Made by a program: the position numbers and the translations under genes
Notes under the pieces: model-generated
What the model was told of the DNA's origin: nothing
Databases searched by the model: none
Seen by the model: the letters and a program-made list of their open reading frames with translations, nothing else
In this document: in pieces, positions 1 through 12,114 of the stretch
How positions within the stretch are numbered: position 1 is the stretch's first letter
How the letters are laid out: the number at the start of each line of letters is the position of its first letter
Source of the DNA: Tretioscincus oriximinensis
Taxonomy: Eukaryota > Chordata > Lepidosauria > Squamata > Gymnophthalmidae
Length of the DNA stretch: 64,000 bases
Assembly (NCBI GenBank): GCA_022410635.1
Contig: JAJVDF010000134.1
Location: 265,084-329,083 of the forward strand
Direction: 5' to 3'

Positions 1-266
1 CATTTGGATTAATTGGGAAACTAGTGCATCCAGCAGGAAGCCAAACAGCTTTCCAACCCCTTTCTTCAACTAGTGGAAACATAGCCTATGCTGCAACCAT
101 GGTAGCACCATATGTGGACAGAAATTCTACAATGTTTTTTAAAGAACATGTTTTGGATGTAGCTTCAGTTTGAGCTGACCCGTTTGTTTTTCCATGGAAA
201 GAGCGAAACACATGCCCCTGTTTTTACTGAGGAATACATATGCTTGAAGAATAATTTATTTGCACA
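1..266. other. Unannotated sequence
   Basis: Nothing recognisable: no open frame with family resemblance and no obvious repeat before the CR1 tail that begins near 267. Confidence 0.5.
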
Positions 267-471
267 TCATAAGAACATAAGAAGAGCCATACTGGATCAG
301 ACCACAGCCCATCAAGTCCATTCTGTTTCACACAGAGGCCCACCAGATGCACCTGGGCAGTCTGAACAGAGGAAAGCAAAATATGCTCCTGTTTATGACT
401 CCCTGCAAATGGTATTTCAGGAGTCCTGCCTGTTGCTCCATCCCGGAGGCAACATCCAGACATCCATCCTA
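267..471 (-). mobile_element. CR1 LINE 3' end, 5'-truncated
   Basis: Read on the minus strand, this is the 3' UTR of a CR1 family that ends in ATGTTCTTATG-type repeats (plus strand begins CATAAGAACATAAGAAGAGCC). The same about 200 bp recurs at 6950, 60950 (plus) and 63486, which fixes the family and the 3' end. Only the untranslated tail is kept, as expected for a 5'-truncated LINE insertion. Confidence 0.85.
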
Positions 472-1284
472 GATAAGAAGATCTGTCATTGTGTGCTTTG
501 ATCTTCTGATAGTTACTATATCCTTCAGCTTAGTTAGTTTTGTGACAGTATGGCTTGTCCATTTCTGTACTAAGTTCTAGGGGCACATTAAGAAGCCTGA
601 AGTTGAGCCAAGAAAGTCTTCCATTTACAATTAGCTGCCCTTGATTTGCATGTAAAGGGGCTGCTATGGCAACAGCTTCTGGAGTCTTATCTTCAATGAG
701 GTAGAGGGGGAAGCTAATAATAATAACCCCCTTCAAAATTCCCATTTCTGCTGCAGTCACTCCTTCAGAGCTTTTTTCCACAATTTGTCCCCCTCCTTCT
801 GAATAGCCTATCTTAAACACACACATGCACAAACTTCCTAGCTGTGATCTCTGCTTTGACAGTTCATCTCTTTATTTCTGCCTCTTCTACTGTCTTCTTG
901 TGTTTTTCTTCAAAGGCATGCCAAATGCATTGCAGTTTGATTTGACAAGAAAAGGGTGGGTTTCCTGTTATGGAACATTAAGATGAGGGCTGAAAATAAA
1001 ACTGACAGTATTAAAGAGCCTTGTGTGATAACACTGTTTAGGTTACTGCACAGGGGGAAAAAGGGTTGTCGAATTACAAAAGGTTTAAATAAGGAGCATC
1101 TAAAGTGACTGAGGGTGACTGACCTTGCATTCCAGCTTTGTTGCTTTAATGGGTAAAAATGCATACCTTCAACCTTTGTGGAGCAGACAAACATATCAAA
1201 GGAGATTAAGGAAAGACATGTCATTATCACTGTAATGACACATCGGGGGGGGGGGGGAGGTTGTGATAGTACGAGTCATCAACC
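472..1284. other. Unannotated sequence with a G tract
   Basis: No recognised element. Two minus-strand open frames of about 100 codons (530-832, 910-1230) have no motif I know and sit in AT-rich DNA. A run of about 14 G lies at 1245-1258, just before a CR1 tail. Confidence 0.4.
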
Positions 1285-1425
1285 AGTAGAATACACAGTT
1301 GCAGGAGGTTGTGAGTCTCCAATAAAGATTGGATAGGGACTTCCCTGTGTTTAATGGATCTGGCATTGAACAAGGGTTGGATCCAATTACTCTGTATGTC
1401 CCTCCAACTCTGTAATTCTATTCTA
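1285..1425 (+). mobile_element. CR1 LINE 3' end (ATTCTATGA type)
   Basis: The end reads as a diverged CR1 terminus: a GGGTTGGATCCAATTACTCT-like stretch, then CCCTCCAACTCTGTAATTCTATTCTATGA. This matches the better preserved CR1 end at 16700-16760. It is a short, old, 5'-truncated copy. Confidence 0.75.
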
Positions 1426-1639
1426 TGAGGACACGGTTGAGAAGTATCAAAAAGGAACCAGCCACATTCTGGCAGCCAGAGTGTCTCCTTTCCCTTTAAC
1501 CCACAGCCGTGAAGAGTGGATAAATTGTCATCAGTAGTGGAGATAAGGTAGGGTGCTGAAGAGAAGATAAAGGTGACAAAGTGAGTGTTGAGGAGATCAG
1601 TTCCCTAGAGGAGAAGAAGGATTTCTTACTGTAGACAAA

Positions 1640-2524
1640 GAATATAAAAAGAGTCCTGTTGAATTGGGTCACAATCCATCAATTCCAGCATTCTGTCTCA
1701 GTCAGGTTCAACAACTGCACCTGGGCAAGCCCAAGCAGAAGTAGGCAAAACCTCCACCTGCTTTTGGCTTCCTGCACATGATATTTCAAGATCAAGAGGT
1801 CCATCCTGACAATTATTAACACACCTGGCTTCCATGAATTTGTCTAATCCTATCTTAAAGTTACCCAAACAGCTAGTAATCACTATTTCTTCTGGAAGTA
1901 AATTCCACAGACCTCTCTTAAAGCCTGAATTGCTTTAAAAGAGGATTAGACATGTTCATGGACATCAAGGGTATAAATAGCTGCTAGGGTGGATGTCTTG
2001 GTAATGCCTCTGAGATTGAGCAACAGGCATAATTCCTGAAATACCATTGACAGGGTGTTGAGAACAAGTGAAGATTTTGTCTTCTCCTGTTTCAGACTGC
2101 CCAGGTGCAATTGGGGTCTAGCCCCTTCATCATTTTTGTTGCCATTTTTTGCACATTCTCCAGGTTCACAATAACTTTTCAAGGATGTGATGACCAGAAT
2201 TGTACGTATATTCCAAATAGCCTCACCATAGATTTATAAAGTGGAAAAATGAGACTTGCTGACTTATTTTTGATTCCCTAACTGATTTTTTCCCACTAAT
2301 GCTGCACATTGTGTTGACAACTTTAATGAGTTATCCACCAACATCCAAGCTTCTTTTCCTGGTCTGTCACAGAAATCTTTATCCCCATAAATTGATAGGA
2401 ATAATTGTGGTTCTTTACCCCAATGTGCATGTCTTTACACTTGCTTAGTTTGAAATGCATGTACCACTTTATCGTCCACTTCAAAAGATCCCTCCAAAGT
2501 TCTTTATAATAATTCAGTTTTCGA
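1640..2524 (-). mobile_element. Old CR1 LINE fragment with an inverted internal piece
   Basis: Minus-strand CR1 of the same broad family as 6950-8640 and 40335-42190, more diverged. It keeps the 3' UTR (1640-1800) and parts of the C-terminal reverse transcriptase region. A minus-strand frame at 1883-1698 covers the segment whose relative at 7432-7154 reads 'LDRFMDTK'. The stretch 1925-2112 matches CR1 in the opposite (plus) orientation and replaces about 240 bp of the expected minus-strand sequence. Confidence 0.7.
1925..2112 (+). mobile_element. CR1 3' UTR piece in inverse orientation inside another CR1
   Basis: Plus-strand order matches the intact tail at 60900-61080: a GACATGTTCATGGACA-like stretch, GGTATAAATAGCTGCTAG, the GGATGTCT block, the CCTGAAATACCATT block and CAGACTGCCCAGGTG. 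The flanking CR1 sequence on both sides is minus strand. This is either a nested insertion or an inversion within one element. Confidence 0.65.
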
Positions 2525-4471
2525 TAGATAGATAGATATAGATTTGTGTAAAGTTGAAAAAAGAATTGTTGGAAAGAGGAAGAAGCATTAAGCCATTTTA
2601 TTAGATAAATTAGTCACTGTTCAACTTGGCTCAGGACTTATTCATTCACTACATACTTCATTTTCTTATTTATTTTACGTGGACAAATCTTTTAAAGGTG
2701 TACACACACTCAAAAGATGATAAAAACATCTAGTAAAAGTAAATTTTGTACTCTTCTTATTCCCCATCTGCATTCCACTATCCAGGGGTAGCTGCAGATC
2801 ATTGCCATAGAGCAGAAGAGAAGCAGGGATGTGAGCAGGGATGTAGTCATCAAACCATCCTCCAGGAAAATGAAAGTGAAGCTTCTAATCAGAGCCTTAT
2901 TCTTTCCCTGTTCCACCATCTACCCTAAATGTGGCATTGTAAGTAACAAATGGTAAAATTACTCTTTTCACATCTATTAAAGCTGCAAACTTGTCTTTTT
3001 GGGTGTGTGTATATCCTTATCCCTTCCCAACTTAGAGATTGCCATAATCTCCTTGCTAGATCACATCATAATTGTGCACAATGTCACTGATCAATGCTGG
3101 AGACCAGCTGATCTTGCATGATGATGTGCATGAAGTGAATTTGCTCCTTCAGCTACAGTAGCAGAAGAGAAAATGTGATGGAAACCAGAAGTGACCTCCT
3201 TCAGCTTTCATAACATTTTTTTAGCTCCAAGCTTACTCTCTGCAGCATTCCAAGTGTGATCATCCTATTCACTGATGAAAAGACTTCATGATATTGACAG
3301 TCTTAATTTCACCACTAATGTCTCCTACCATTGAATTCGTCTTTTTCCCCCCTTTTCATTTCTGTGTATGTGAGACAAGCTTATCTTGAAAATGATACAT
3401 TTGTAACATAGCTGTAGGGAGACACACATAGTGTAGTTAACATATTAGCAAAAGTCTTCTTTTATTTGCTAATTGCTCCTCAGACTCAGTATGGGGTCAG
3501 CCATTTGAAACAGAAGGAAAACTCAAGTTGACTCAGTCTTTTTCCTTAAAAAACACTATTGCCCTTGCCATTTTAAATGCTATTATACTTTAAATCCCTA
3601 AGCATTTATAATAATTTTTGAATGTGTGTAACTGACAGAAATGCATTGCTTCATAAACCATTAGAAGAGTGGTGGGAAATGGACTTCAGAGTATAACGTA
3701 ATCATCATAGAAGCAGAAGCTTACTAATTTTGGATAACATTTGCACAATAAGTACACGGTGCTGTCAATGACTGTTAGGACTCAGATAGGACTTGTGCTT
3801 GTCCCTGGCACAAAGGACATGCCAGGTATGTCCAGGAGCCATATAAACTCATAGTCATTCTGTTATCATATTACTGTAAGGATTGCCATCAAAAAGGAGG
3901 GGGGGACTTGTTTGTAGCTTTAATAGGTGTGGAATAGTGATGTTTTTTCTTCACTAGAGTGCGCAGTTATATGCCGCATCTGGTGAAGACTCCATTTTTT
4001 CATATAAAGTTAAACTCCTGTCCTGCTTTTTGCAGGATTACCCTACAGTCAGTGCTCAGAGCTCTTGAATAGCAGAGCAACAATAAGCATTGAGAAGTCT
4101 TCCCATTGCTCTTGTTTTGGCTGCCAAACTGCTACTATACGGATTCATGAGCAAATTTTCCTGTTTTATTCCTTATGGACCTCATTTGTACTCAAGTCCA
4201 AGAAATGATGGCCTGGCCATCAACATCATATCTGGAAAATGGAAGTTCTTTAACTGCAAGTTTATCACACAGCATGCTGTAGAACTGGGAGGGAGAGCAC
4301 TTCTTTTAATATATAGGAAGAAGATAATCACGCTGGCAATGTTATTGCTCTTTCTGGGCACCTTTTATTTCTGGATAAAGAGACACATGAGGAAATTACC
4401 TGCAATCAGGAGATTGCGGATGCTTACAGCTTTATTACTGCTGCATAGTAAAGCACGGTGAAAACTCTGTT
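2525..4471. other. Unannotated AT-rich sequence
   Basis: A small GATA run lies at 2525-2540. The open frame 4090-4461 (123 codons, plus) is rich in hydrophobic residues but has no recognised motif, no RT-like signature and no splice context I can defend. It ends 10 bp before a solo LTR. I treat it as chance. Confidence 0.4.
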
Positions 4472-4762
4472 TGTTAGGTATCTCTATTCTTTTCTGTCTT
4501 TTTGAATTCCTTTGGCGCCAGTGGGAAGTTTTTGGTGCGTGATTTATGTCTCCTAATTGGCTAGTGGGTGCCAAGAGGCGGCCCTTCGACCCTGCTTTAT
4601 AATCATCGTTCCTCCATCACTTNCTGTTCTGTTTCTTTAGTTGTTATGGAAGCTTGTCTCCGAATGCTGGCTTTACTTCTGGACTTAGACTTTTGAATAA
4701 ACATCCTGCAACAAATCTATTTGTTCTCTTTATTCTTGAATTGAAGCCCTACAAAGCTAACA
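4472..4762 (+). mobile_element. Solo LTR, 291 bp, with 5-bp target duplication
   Basis: The element starts TGTTAG and ends CTAACA, a perfect 6-bp terminal inverted repeat of the TG...CA type used by retroviral-type integrases. The five bases before it (CTGTT, 4467-4471) equal the five bases after it (4763-4767). Inside, in plus orientation, are an inverted CCAAT box (ATTGG near 4556), a TATA-like CTTTATAAT (4595-4603) and a poly(A) signal AATAAA (4696-4701). That is the U3-R-U5 order expected of an LTR. No internal region, primer-binding site or partner LTR is present, so this is a solo LTR. Class (ERV or Gypsy) cannot be fixed from sequence alone. One N lies at 4623. Confidence 0.85.
4596..4603 (+). 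promoter_or_regulatory. TATA-like box of the solo LTR
   Basis: TTTATAAT lies about 100 bp upstream of the AATAAA at 4696, with an inverted CCAAT motif about 40 bp further upstream. This is the usual LTR promoter layout. Activity is inferred only. Confidence 0.5.
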
Positions 4763-4980
4763 CTGTTTGCATGTATGGCAGAAGAATCAGAATGGAGGAA
4801 CATCATGTTAAGAATGATGTAGGAAACTGTTGTATGCACACAGCCTAAATCACTTTGTGTTTTCTTCTGCATAGATTTTGGTACAGTTCAAGTTCACCTA
4901 GGGAGAATGCTCTAGAATGACCATTGCTGGCCAGTCAGTGTCTGAATCAGCTGCAACATTCCACTTCCTAAGCACAAGAA

Positions 4981-5061
4981 GTAGACATGTCTACGAAAGC
5001 TTATGCCACTTACTTTTCTACTGTTAGTCCCTAAATGCTGCTAGCCCCTTTGCTGGACTAG
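4981..5061 (+). repeat. Hammerhead-like short repeat, 81-bp copy with 9-bp target duplication
   Basis: GCACAAGAA occurs at 4972-4980 and again at 5062-5070, flanking an 81-bp insert. The insert starts inside stem II of the family core (GTAGAC AT GTCTAC, then GAAAGCTTATGCC) and runs to TTTGCTGGACT. The first strand of the core (CTGAAGA) is missing or blurred into the target duplication. The repeat class is not certain; a Penelope-like retroelement is the best guess. Confidence 0.75.
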
Positions 5062-5070
5062 GCACAAGAA

Positions 5071-6945
5071 TATCGTTATTCCTGTTCTAGCAATAGCAAA
5101 AGTATGAATAGGAAACTATAGGCCTTTGCAGCTATACTTGCACCAATGGCTGATGACTGCACAAAGATAGGACAAGACTCAAAGACTCAAAGAGTCCCAG
5201 TGCATCTTTCTGAGGCCATTCTCCATATTGCAGTAATTCTGTAAGACTGGAGAACTGATTTGGCCACCTGGGGGATGAAGGAAGTAAACTATAGTTCAGA
5301 TGACATGTTTCTGTGATTCTCCTGTACAGTATACCGAACACATGCAAAGAAAGGATAACAAAGAAGTGAAACTTCTTCACGATTAGGCACCTTATATATA
5401 TAAAAATTAGTACGTATCACTTTTGCAAACAATTTCCCCACATACAATAATATGTTTTGGTTAATATTCTCAACAACAGGTACACATTTTACCTCTATAT
5501 CTTTTTCTTTTTTTCTTAAATGGATTATTTACAATAAATGTATCAGAAAATGATAAACAAAATGGGGGAATCATGTTGCTGGGATATATGAAATCCATGT
5601 TTTTGCTCCCCAGAGGTTCTTGCAGTTCATTTACATCTTTACATTTTCTACTTTAATCCTGTCTGGGCGACAAAGATGTGTAGTTTGTAATAAAAATCCT
5701 ATTTCAAGAGACTCTGGGTTGCCACTGATATGTATGGCAACTTTGACATAGTGTCAAAGTGATCCTGAGCTTTAGGCCTTCCCTGGGCACAAATACGAAT
5801 TAATAAGTTGATAAAAATGGGTAGTGTGGGAAGTCAGCAACATCCTAAAAATACTAGGATTGCTATAGTAACCCAACTTTATGTTGTGCAGCATACAATA
5901 AATAAATAACACACCCCCCCCCAAAAAAAAAAAAAAAACCCAAACCCACAGTTATTTTAGTTATCCTAAGGGTCTGTTTTATTTATTTATTTATTCAATT
6001 TTAGGATGTTTTAGACTATTCTCTAAACTTCTTAACACAATAGCACCAATACATCAAAAAGGCATCAGACCCACATTATACTAATATATTCACAAATAAT
6101 AAAAGGCAAAATGTCTATTGGGAAAGTGCTAATATTTATTTATGTGTGTATATGCTGATAAGTAATGCATTGTGTGTGTGTGTGTATCTACTCTACAGAG
6201 ACATAAAAATTTCCATATCTGACACATAACTGATTTGTTTTACTTTGGTTATATCTTGAGGAATGGCACATTAAATGTACACAGTTAACAGAAGATTCAT
6301 TGAATGCCATGTTTAATAATGTCCTGAGATAATCAAATTGTTTCATATTTTCTCACTATGTTCCCTGTATAATACTGAAATTAAGGCCTACAAAATACCA
6401 TATTTTGATGTTCCTTGAAAATGCAGCAGAACACATAAATGCCACATACTGGGTTGATTCAAGCATTTCTCTGCATTAACATAAATTGCTTATTTTGAAA
6501 GCAAATGCATAAGAAGCACAGCAGGAATGTAAGTTGGGGACTACAGTGCTAAACACTAGGGGGGAGATACATATTATTATTAGTTTTCCCAGAGTCATAC
6601 TGTATATCAGACAAACTGAGATTCATCCTCTAAAAGACATTGAATTTGGGTTATTTCTACAGGTCACTTCTGCATCTCTATATCCTAGAACATGGTGAAC
6701 CATCTCAGGATATAAAGCTTGAGGTAAGCTGAGATGGGTTGCCACTGAAATGTACCAGGAGCATCCGTATACAGTCAGTCCCAATGTAAGCCTACTCACT
6801 TCTGAATAGCCTTTGGAGGCAACACTGAGGTTTTGATTCCAGTTCGATCAGTTTGGGGATGAAGCTAAAGTTTTTTATGATACATTAAGTGTACGTTCTG
6901 CACCCCTCTAAACCCTGGTATACCAGTTCTGGGTCATTTGTGGAT
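5071..6945. other. AT-rich sequence with simple repeats
   Basis: No coding region recognised. Simple sequence: a C/A-rich run at about 5910-5945 and TTTA repeats at 5975-5996. AATAAATAAATA at 5898-5910 may be the tail of an old L2-type LINE. A GT run lies at about 6172-6186. Confidence 0.45.
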
Positions 6946-6946
6946 T

Positions 6947-8645
6947 TAAGAACATAAGAACATAAGAAGACCCATACTGGATCAGGCCACAGCCCATCAA
7001 GTCCAGCATTCTGTGTCAGAGGCCCACCAGATGCACCTGGGCAAGTCCGAACAGAGGAAAGCAAAATATTCACCTGATCATGACTCCATGCAAATGGTAT
7101 TTCAGGAGTCCTGCCTGTTGCTCCATCCCAGAGGCAACATCCAGACATCCATCCTAGTACCCATTTATACCCTTGGTGTCCATAAACCTGTCTAGTCCTA
7201 TCTTGAAGCTGTCCAAGCTATTAGCTACCACTACCTCTTCAGGAAGTAAATTCCACGGGCCGATGACCCTCTGGGTAAAAAAATACTTTCCTTTGTCTGT
7301 TCTCACTTTTCTGCCAATCAGATTTAAGGAGTGCCCTCTGGTCCTAGCGTTGTGATAGAGAAAACATTTTTTCTCTATTACCCTATCCATACCATGCTTG
7401 ATTTTGTACACTTCAGTCAGATAACCTCTCAAGTGTCACCCTTCAAGGTTGAAGAATTCCTGACTTCATATGGCAAGTGCTCCAAACCCTTGATCATTCT
7501 TGTTGCCCTTTTCTGCACCTTCTCTAGTTCTACAATATCCCTGTTGAGATGTGGTGACCAGAATTGAACACAGTATTCCAAATGTGGCCTCACCACAGAT
7601 TTATAAAGAGGCAAAACAACATTTGCTGACTTGTTTTCGATTCCTTTCCTAATTATTCCCAACATGGAATTTGGCTTTTTTGCTGCTGCTACACACTGAG
7701 TTGACATCTTCATCGAATTGTCTACTTAACACCCCAAGATCCTTTTCTTGCTTGGTTACAGAAAGCTTGGTTCCCATCAGGTGGTAGGAGCAGTTGGGGT
7801 TCTTTGCCCCAATGTGCATGACCTTGCACTTGCTTAAATTGAAGTGCATTTGCCACTTTGATGTGCACTCACCCAATTGCAATAGATCACTCTGGAGTGC
7901 CTTATAATCATTTTCATTTTTCAGCGAACTTGGTTACTTCACTATTTACCTTGGCATCCAGATAGTTTATGATTATATTGAAAAGCAAAGGTCCCAGTAC
8001 GGACCTCTGGGGTACCCCACTTCTTACCTCTTTCCACTCAGAGAACTGTCCATTTAATACTACCCTCTGTTTCCTATCTTTTAGCTAGTTTCCACGTGTT
8101 TAGTAATTTCATCCTTAATTATGGTTTCTAACACTTTACATAGAACTTATATTAAACTGACAGGTCTATAATTTCCGGGCTCACCCTGGGATCCTTTTTT
8201 GAAAATTGGTATTACATTAGCTACCCTCGAATCTACTGGTACTATGGCTGATGTTAAGGAAAGATTAAATATTTTGGTTAGAAGTTCAGCAATTTCACAT
8301 TTGAGTTCTTTAAGAATTCTTGGGTGAATGCTGTCTGGCCCTGGGGATTTATTAATGTCCATCTTATTAAGGCTAGCAAGGACCTCCTCCCCTGTGATCT
8401 CTATCCAGTTTTATTCCTCTGGTGTTCTTCCTGAGAAGACTAAATCTGTTGCGGGTAAATTCCCTCTGTCTTCTTCAGTGAAAACTAAAGCAAAAAATTC
8501 ATTTAATCTCTCTGCAATCTCCACGTCCTCCTTTTGTCCATTGCTATCTAGTGGTCTGACTGCTTTCCTGGTAGGATTCTTATTTCTGATGTATTTGACT
8601 TCAAACATCTACATTTTCAATTTGGTCATTCTAACCAAGACTACA
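6947..8645 (-). mobile_element. CR1 LINE, ORF2 C-terminal half plus 3' UTR
   Basis: About 1.7 kb of CR1 read on the minus strand. In sense order, the segment before the RT domain lies at 8608-8411. RT begins at 8362-8147 with 'SPGPDSIHPRILKEL' and ends '...GNYRPVSLI', the conserved start of jockey/CR1 reverse transcriptase. The palm region between about 8150 and 8040 is largely deleted. A GVPQ-SVLGPLLF-like stretch follows near 8000, then the thumb/C-terminal part (7882-7154) with 'VVRPHLEYCVQFWSP' and 'PWNLLPEEVVVANSLDSFK'. The 3' UTR and AAGAACATAAGAAG end lie at 6947-7150. Frameshifts and stops split the frame into five pieces, so it is dead. Confidence 0.92.
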
Positions 8646-8734
8646 TGTTAGATAATGAAGATGAAGCACAATTGGTTGGAGCTTACTTTAGTCCTCGTTA
8701 GTGGTAGATAACAAGTGGTTAACAAGAAAATGAT

Positions 8735-8790
8735 AGTCATGAGCTTTGGTATCATCTACTTCTTCAGATTCTAGGCTTCTAGCTTAGGTA
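8735..8790 (-). repeat. Decayed hammerhead-like short repeat
   Basis: On the minus strand: AATCTGAAGAAGTAGATG, then ATACCAAAGCTCATGA. CTGAAGA and the AAAGCTCATG part of the core are visible, but stem II has mostly lost pairing. Confidence 0.5.
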
Positions 8791-8795
8791 ATATA

Positions 8796-9635
8796 CAACT
8801 CCTAATATACAGAGCTATCAATGGCTATTAGTCATGATGTCTATGTGTATACCTCTGACAAGAGAAGCAGAATGCCTTTGGAGAACAAACTCTAGCAGAA
8901 TTCTGAAGGCAAGGTGTCCACTTGCATCTTGCCTGGAAGTATCCATTAGAAACGTTTATGCCCACCAAGTTAGAAGTGCCACTGATCCATTGCATTAATT
9001 CATTTTTTATGGGCAACAAATAGTGGAATTTTTAGCTTAATTATTAGAAACAGCTACTTATCAGTTGCGGCTCTTCTCTGACCTTTTAGTCTATTTAATG
9101 CTACAATAAGGTGTCATTTATTCTATTATAATTGCATATTCTGGAGTAAAAAATGGATTCTCTGGGGGAAGAGGAAAAGCCATTCAGATAGTACTTTATT
9201 CCAGAAAAGGTAAATTACACCTTTATGTGCAGCCATAGATAAGTGACATCTCAAGTGTTTACGGAAAAATTGGACTTTTGAAATAGCTGGCAATATATAA
9301 CCATTTGAAATAAAGGGAGGAAGGAAAATTAAGAATTCTAGCCTTTCCTGTATTATAAAATCTACATGTGAATTTATATGAGAAGAATGAAGATACTATC
9401 CTTTCCTCCTCTAATGTTTGATGATGATGATTTATAATGTGTGTGTAATTTTATAATAGACTATTCTCTTTTGTTCACAACTTTATAATGCATCATGCAA
9501 GATACAATTTGATGTCATTATCTGTTTTGTAATTTAATTTATATTTTATTTATATTTTATGTAATTAAATTATATTTTATTTTAATTGTGAATTTATAAT
9601 ATATTATGATAACATTTGATGAATTTTATATTTTC
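8796..9635. other. Unannotated AT-rich sequence
   Basis: Nothing recognisable. It becomes strongly AT-rich towards 9500-9635. Confidence 0.4.
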
Positions 9636-9705
9636 TGTTTATTGTAAACTGTTTTGTATCTTTTTTTAAAAAAGTCAGTATACAAATAAAATGGAAATGA
9701 AATGG
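9636..9705 (+). repeat. Probable old LINE 3' tail
   Basis: TTATTGTAAACTGTTTTGTA, a T/A run, then CAGTATACAAATAAAATGGAAA. This has the 'TGTAAACCGC...GCGGTATACAAATAAA' shape of many reptile L2-type 3' ends. It is short and diverged. Confidence 0.4.
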
Positions 9706-12027
9706 GGCAAATGAAATCTAATGTACTTTTTAATTTGGGGATTTATTCTGTTATTTTTATAAACATTTATAATTGATAATAATTTTTAGTGGGGCAGCTA
9801 TCATGTCAACAATCATTTTTGAAGAAAAAAGGTTTGAACATGTACATTATATATGCAGTGTGGATTCTGATTGATCCCCTACATTCAAATACAAATGTCT
9901 GGGGATATTGGGAGTGGGGAGTAGAAGAATATGAATTCTGCATCTTCAGCGGATTATGAAAGAGGAAATTTCAGCAGATGCTACCAATATTATATCTAAT
10001 GAAAATTTCTGTTTGACACACCCACTAGATTCAAAACTCCTGCTTTCTGTTAACCATAATAAAGGCATTAGCATGAAACAACCAACATTATAAAATACTT
10101 TTAAAATTTGTTTAATACTTTTAAATGTGATAAAATAGTTTATAGGAGAAATAGTTGTGTGATAGAATGATGCAAAATTATGACTGAGATGTCATTGTTA
10201 AGAGAGCCATCTCTAACATTGAAGCAGTTCAATAGCATTCTGTAAAGGATATAGTCAATATCTGGACTGAGGTCAGTATGACTTCACTGAAAGAGAGAAG
10301 ATAGCCACAATGGCATTGGGAACAATCGTTACTATGACAGCCAAAGCAAAATCTAAACCAGAATTAGCTCAAGGGTGCTACAGTGATTCGGATAAGCATC
10401 AAGAAGCTACCAGGTCTATCAATGATAATGGAAAGTAAAGAACTCTTAAGCACCAATATATGCTATTAAACTAAAGGATGGCTGGATTTATGAAGTCATG
10501 GCAAATTACAGAATCTAAGTACTCATGAGAAATGTGTCAAGGAAAGGCGAATAACTGAATTCTGGACAAGCTAAGTGAAGCTAATATTGACATTCAGCTT
10601 AACTGAATAGAAGAAACTGCTCAGGTTATCCAGGAAAGAGTTCCTGGGAATGAAATGGACTGTGCATTGAAAATGTTATCCCAAGATCAATGAAATAGCA
10701 ACCAAGGAATTGTAGGAGAATGAGTTGAAAATCAAATAAAAGAATCATAGCACCTGTATATTATTCTATCCATCATATGGATGGTTTCTTTCCTTACTTA
10801 AAGGATCAGTGAGCTTAAAGATGGGGGAACCTTTGCTAAGAAGCTACTTTTATTTTCTTCCTACTTCATGGTGTGACTGATTAGCTTCTGAAGGGCACGA
10901 TTTGGGAATATCCTTTTTATTTATTTAAATTAGCCAACTATTTATATCCCACCCTTCAAGAAAGATCATTATGTTCCATAAAAAAATAAACCAGGAAAGC
11001 AAGATACAGTGTACTTAGCATATACCCATTCACTTCCACTCACATTTTACTAAAATGCATCAAGATGGGTAAGTGCACACAGGGCCTTAGTCCAAGTTTC
11101 TGTGAACTACATTAAGCTGACATTTGAATGTAACTGAAAATGAAGGGATTGGTCTCTCAAATATAGCTGAAAACAATTTGATTTCTCTTTTCCAGCTATA
11201 ATTATGAGAAAATAAAATCTCATATTCACAAAATTGACAGAGATTTACACAGATAAGACTTAACTGGTGCTTCACGTGGCAAAGGATTCAAATAAGCATT
11301 AAAATATTTATCAAAATTCCAGAGAAAAATAAACGAAGTAAATTGCTGGGTTTGGAGTCTATATTTGGTTTGTTTATGTCTTTTCACTGAAGTATTCAAA
11401 GAGAGTATTCTTCAAAGTATTCAAAGAAAAAAAGCATTTAAATATTCATCCAACTTTACTGCAAAGTAAACAATAAAATGTGGTATGCTGTTATTTTCTT
11501 TCTCTCTGAAGTTTCTCAGTATAATTTCTGTAACAGGATTTATGTACTTTATATATGTTGCAGTCTAACTGTTTCTCACTAAAAATGTGAGAACGAAGTG
11601 ACACAATGGGAATTATAAAAATCAGAACAGATTAATACACTGAGTGTGATCACACAGGGTTTTTTGGGGGGAGGGGGGGAGGTCCATTTATTGGTATCAC
11701 CTCATCTGTGAATAGAGGCGGTGGGGGGGACATTTTAGACAGTTGGATTTTTTTAAAAAAAGAAAGCTTTCTTTTTCTTTGTCCTTGCTATCTTCCCTAC
11801 TCATTTTATATTTATTCTAAACCAATTTCCCATGTGCGTTATTGGTTGGTAGCTACAGAAGGTTAGAATTGGCTTGGGGGACTCACAGGCTCCCATCCAA
11901 GCTACCATGGATTTAAGTTCATCAAAGAATGGGGAACTCATTTCCCAGTGAAAGGGGTAAATTTCAGAATGGGGTAAAACATATTATGTATGTTATTTGG
12001 GTAAAGCATATTATGTACATTATTTGG
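9706..12027. other. Unannotated, mostly unique-looking AT-rich sequence
   Basis: No recognised element over most of 2.3 kb. 10920-10990 (TATTTATTTAAATTAGCC, then TATATCCCACCCTTC) resembles the end of an inverted L2-type LINE. 11975-12030 contains an imperfect 27-bp tandem pair (CATATTATGTATGTTATTTGG and CATATTATGTACATTATTTGG). Confidence 0.4.
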
Positions 12028-12110
12028 ATTCCAAATTCCCCTCGGGGACATCTCTAGAAGGATGTGTGAACAAACTGTAAGGCTCATTCCACTTGTCGGT
12101 CACTTGTTGA
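12028..12110 (+). repeat. Repeat X, copy 1
   Basis: Contains CAAATTCCCCTCGGGGACATCTCTAGAAGGATGTG and ends ACTTGTCGGTCACTT. Both ends recur in the same order at 12826-12860 and 13148-13164, where they are separated by about 290 bp of LTR-like sequence. Confidence 0.6.
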
Positions 12111-12114
12111 GTGT

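Noticed and set aside
4090..4461. 123-codon plus-strand open frame with hydrophobic stretches
   Set aside because: No known motif, no second exon context, AT-rich composition; frames of this length are expected by chance in 64 kb.
10230..10745. Stretch with many in-frame-looking short words, suspected decayed gene
   Set aside because: No frame longer than about 60 codons and no recognisable protein segment in six-frame reading.
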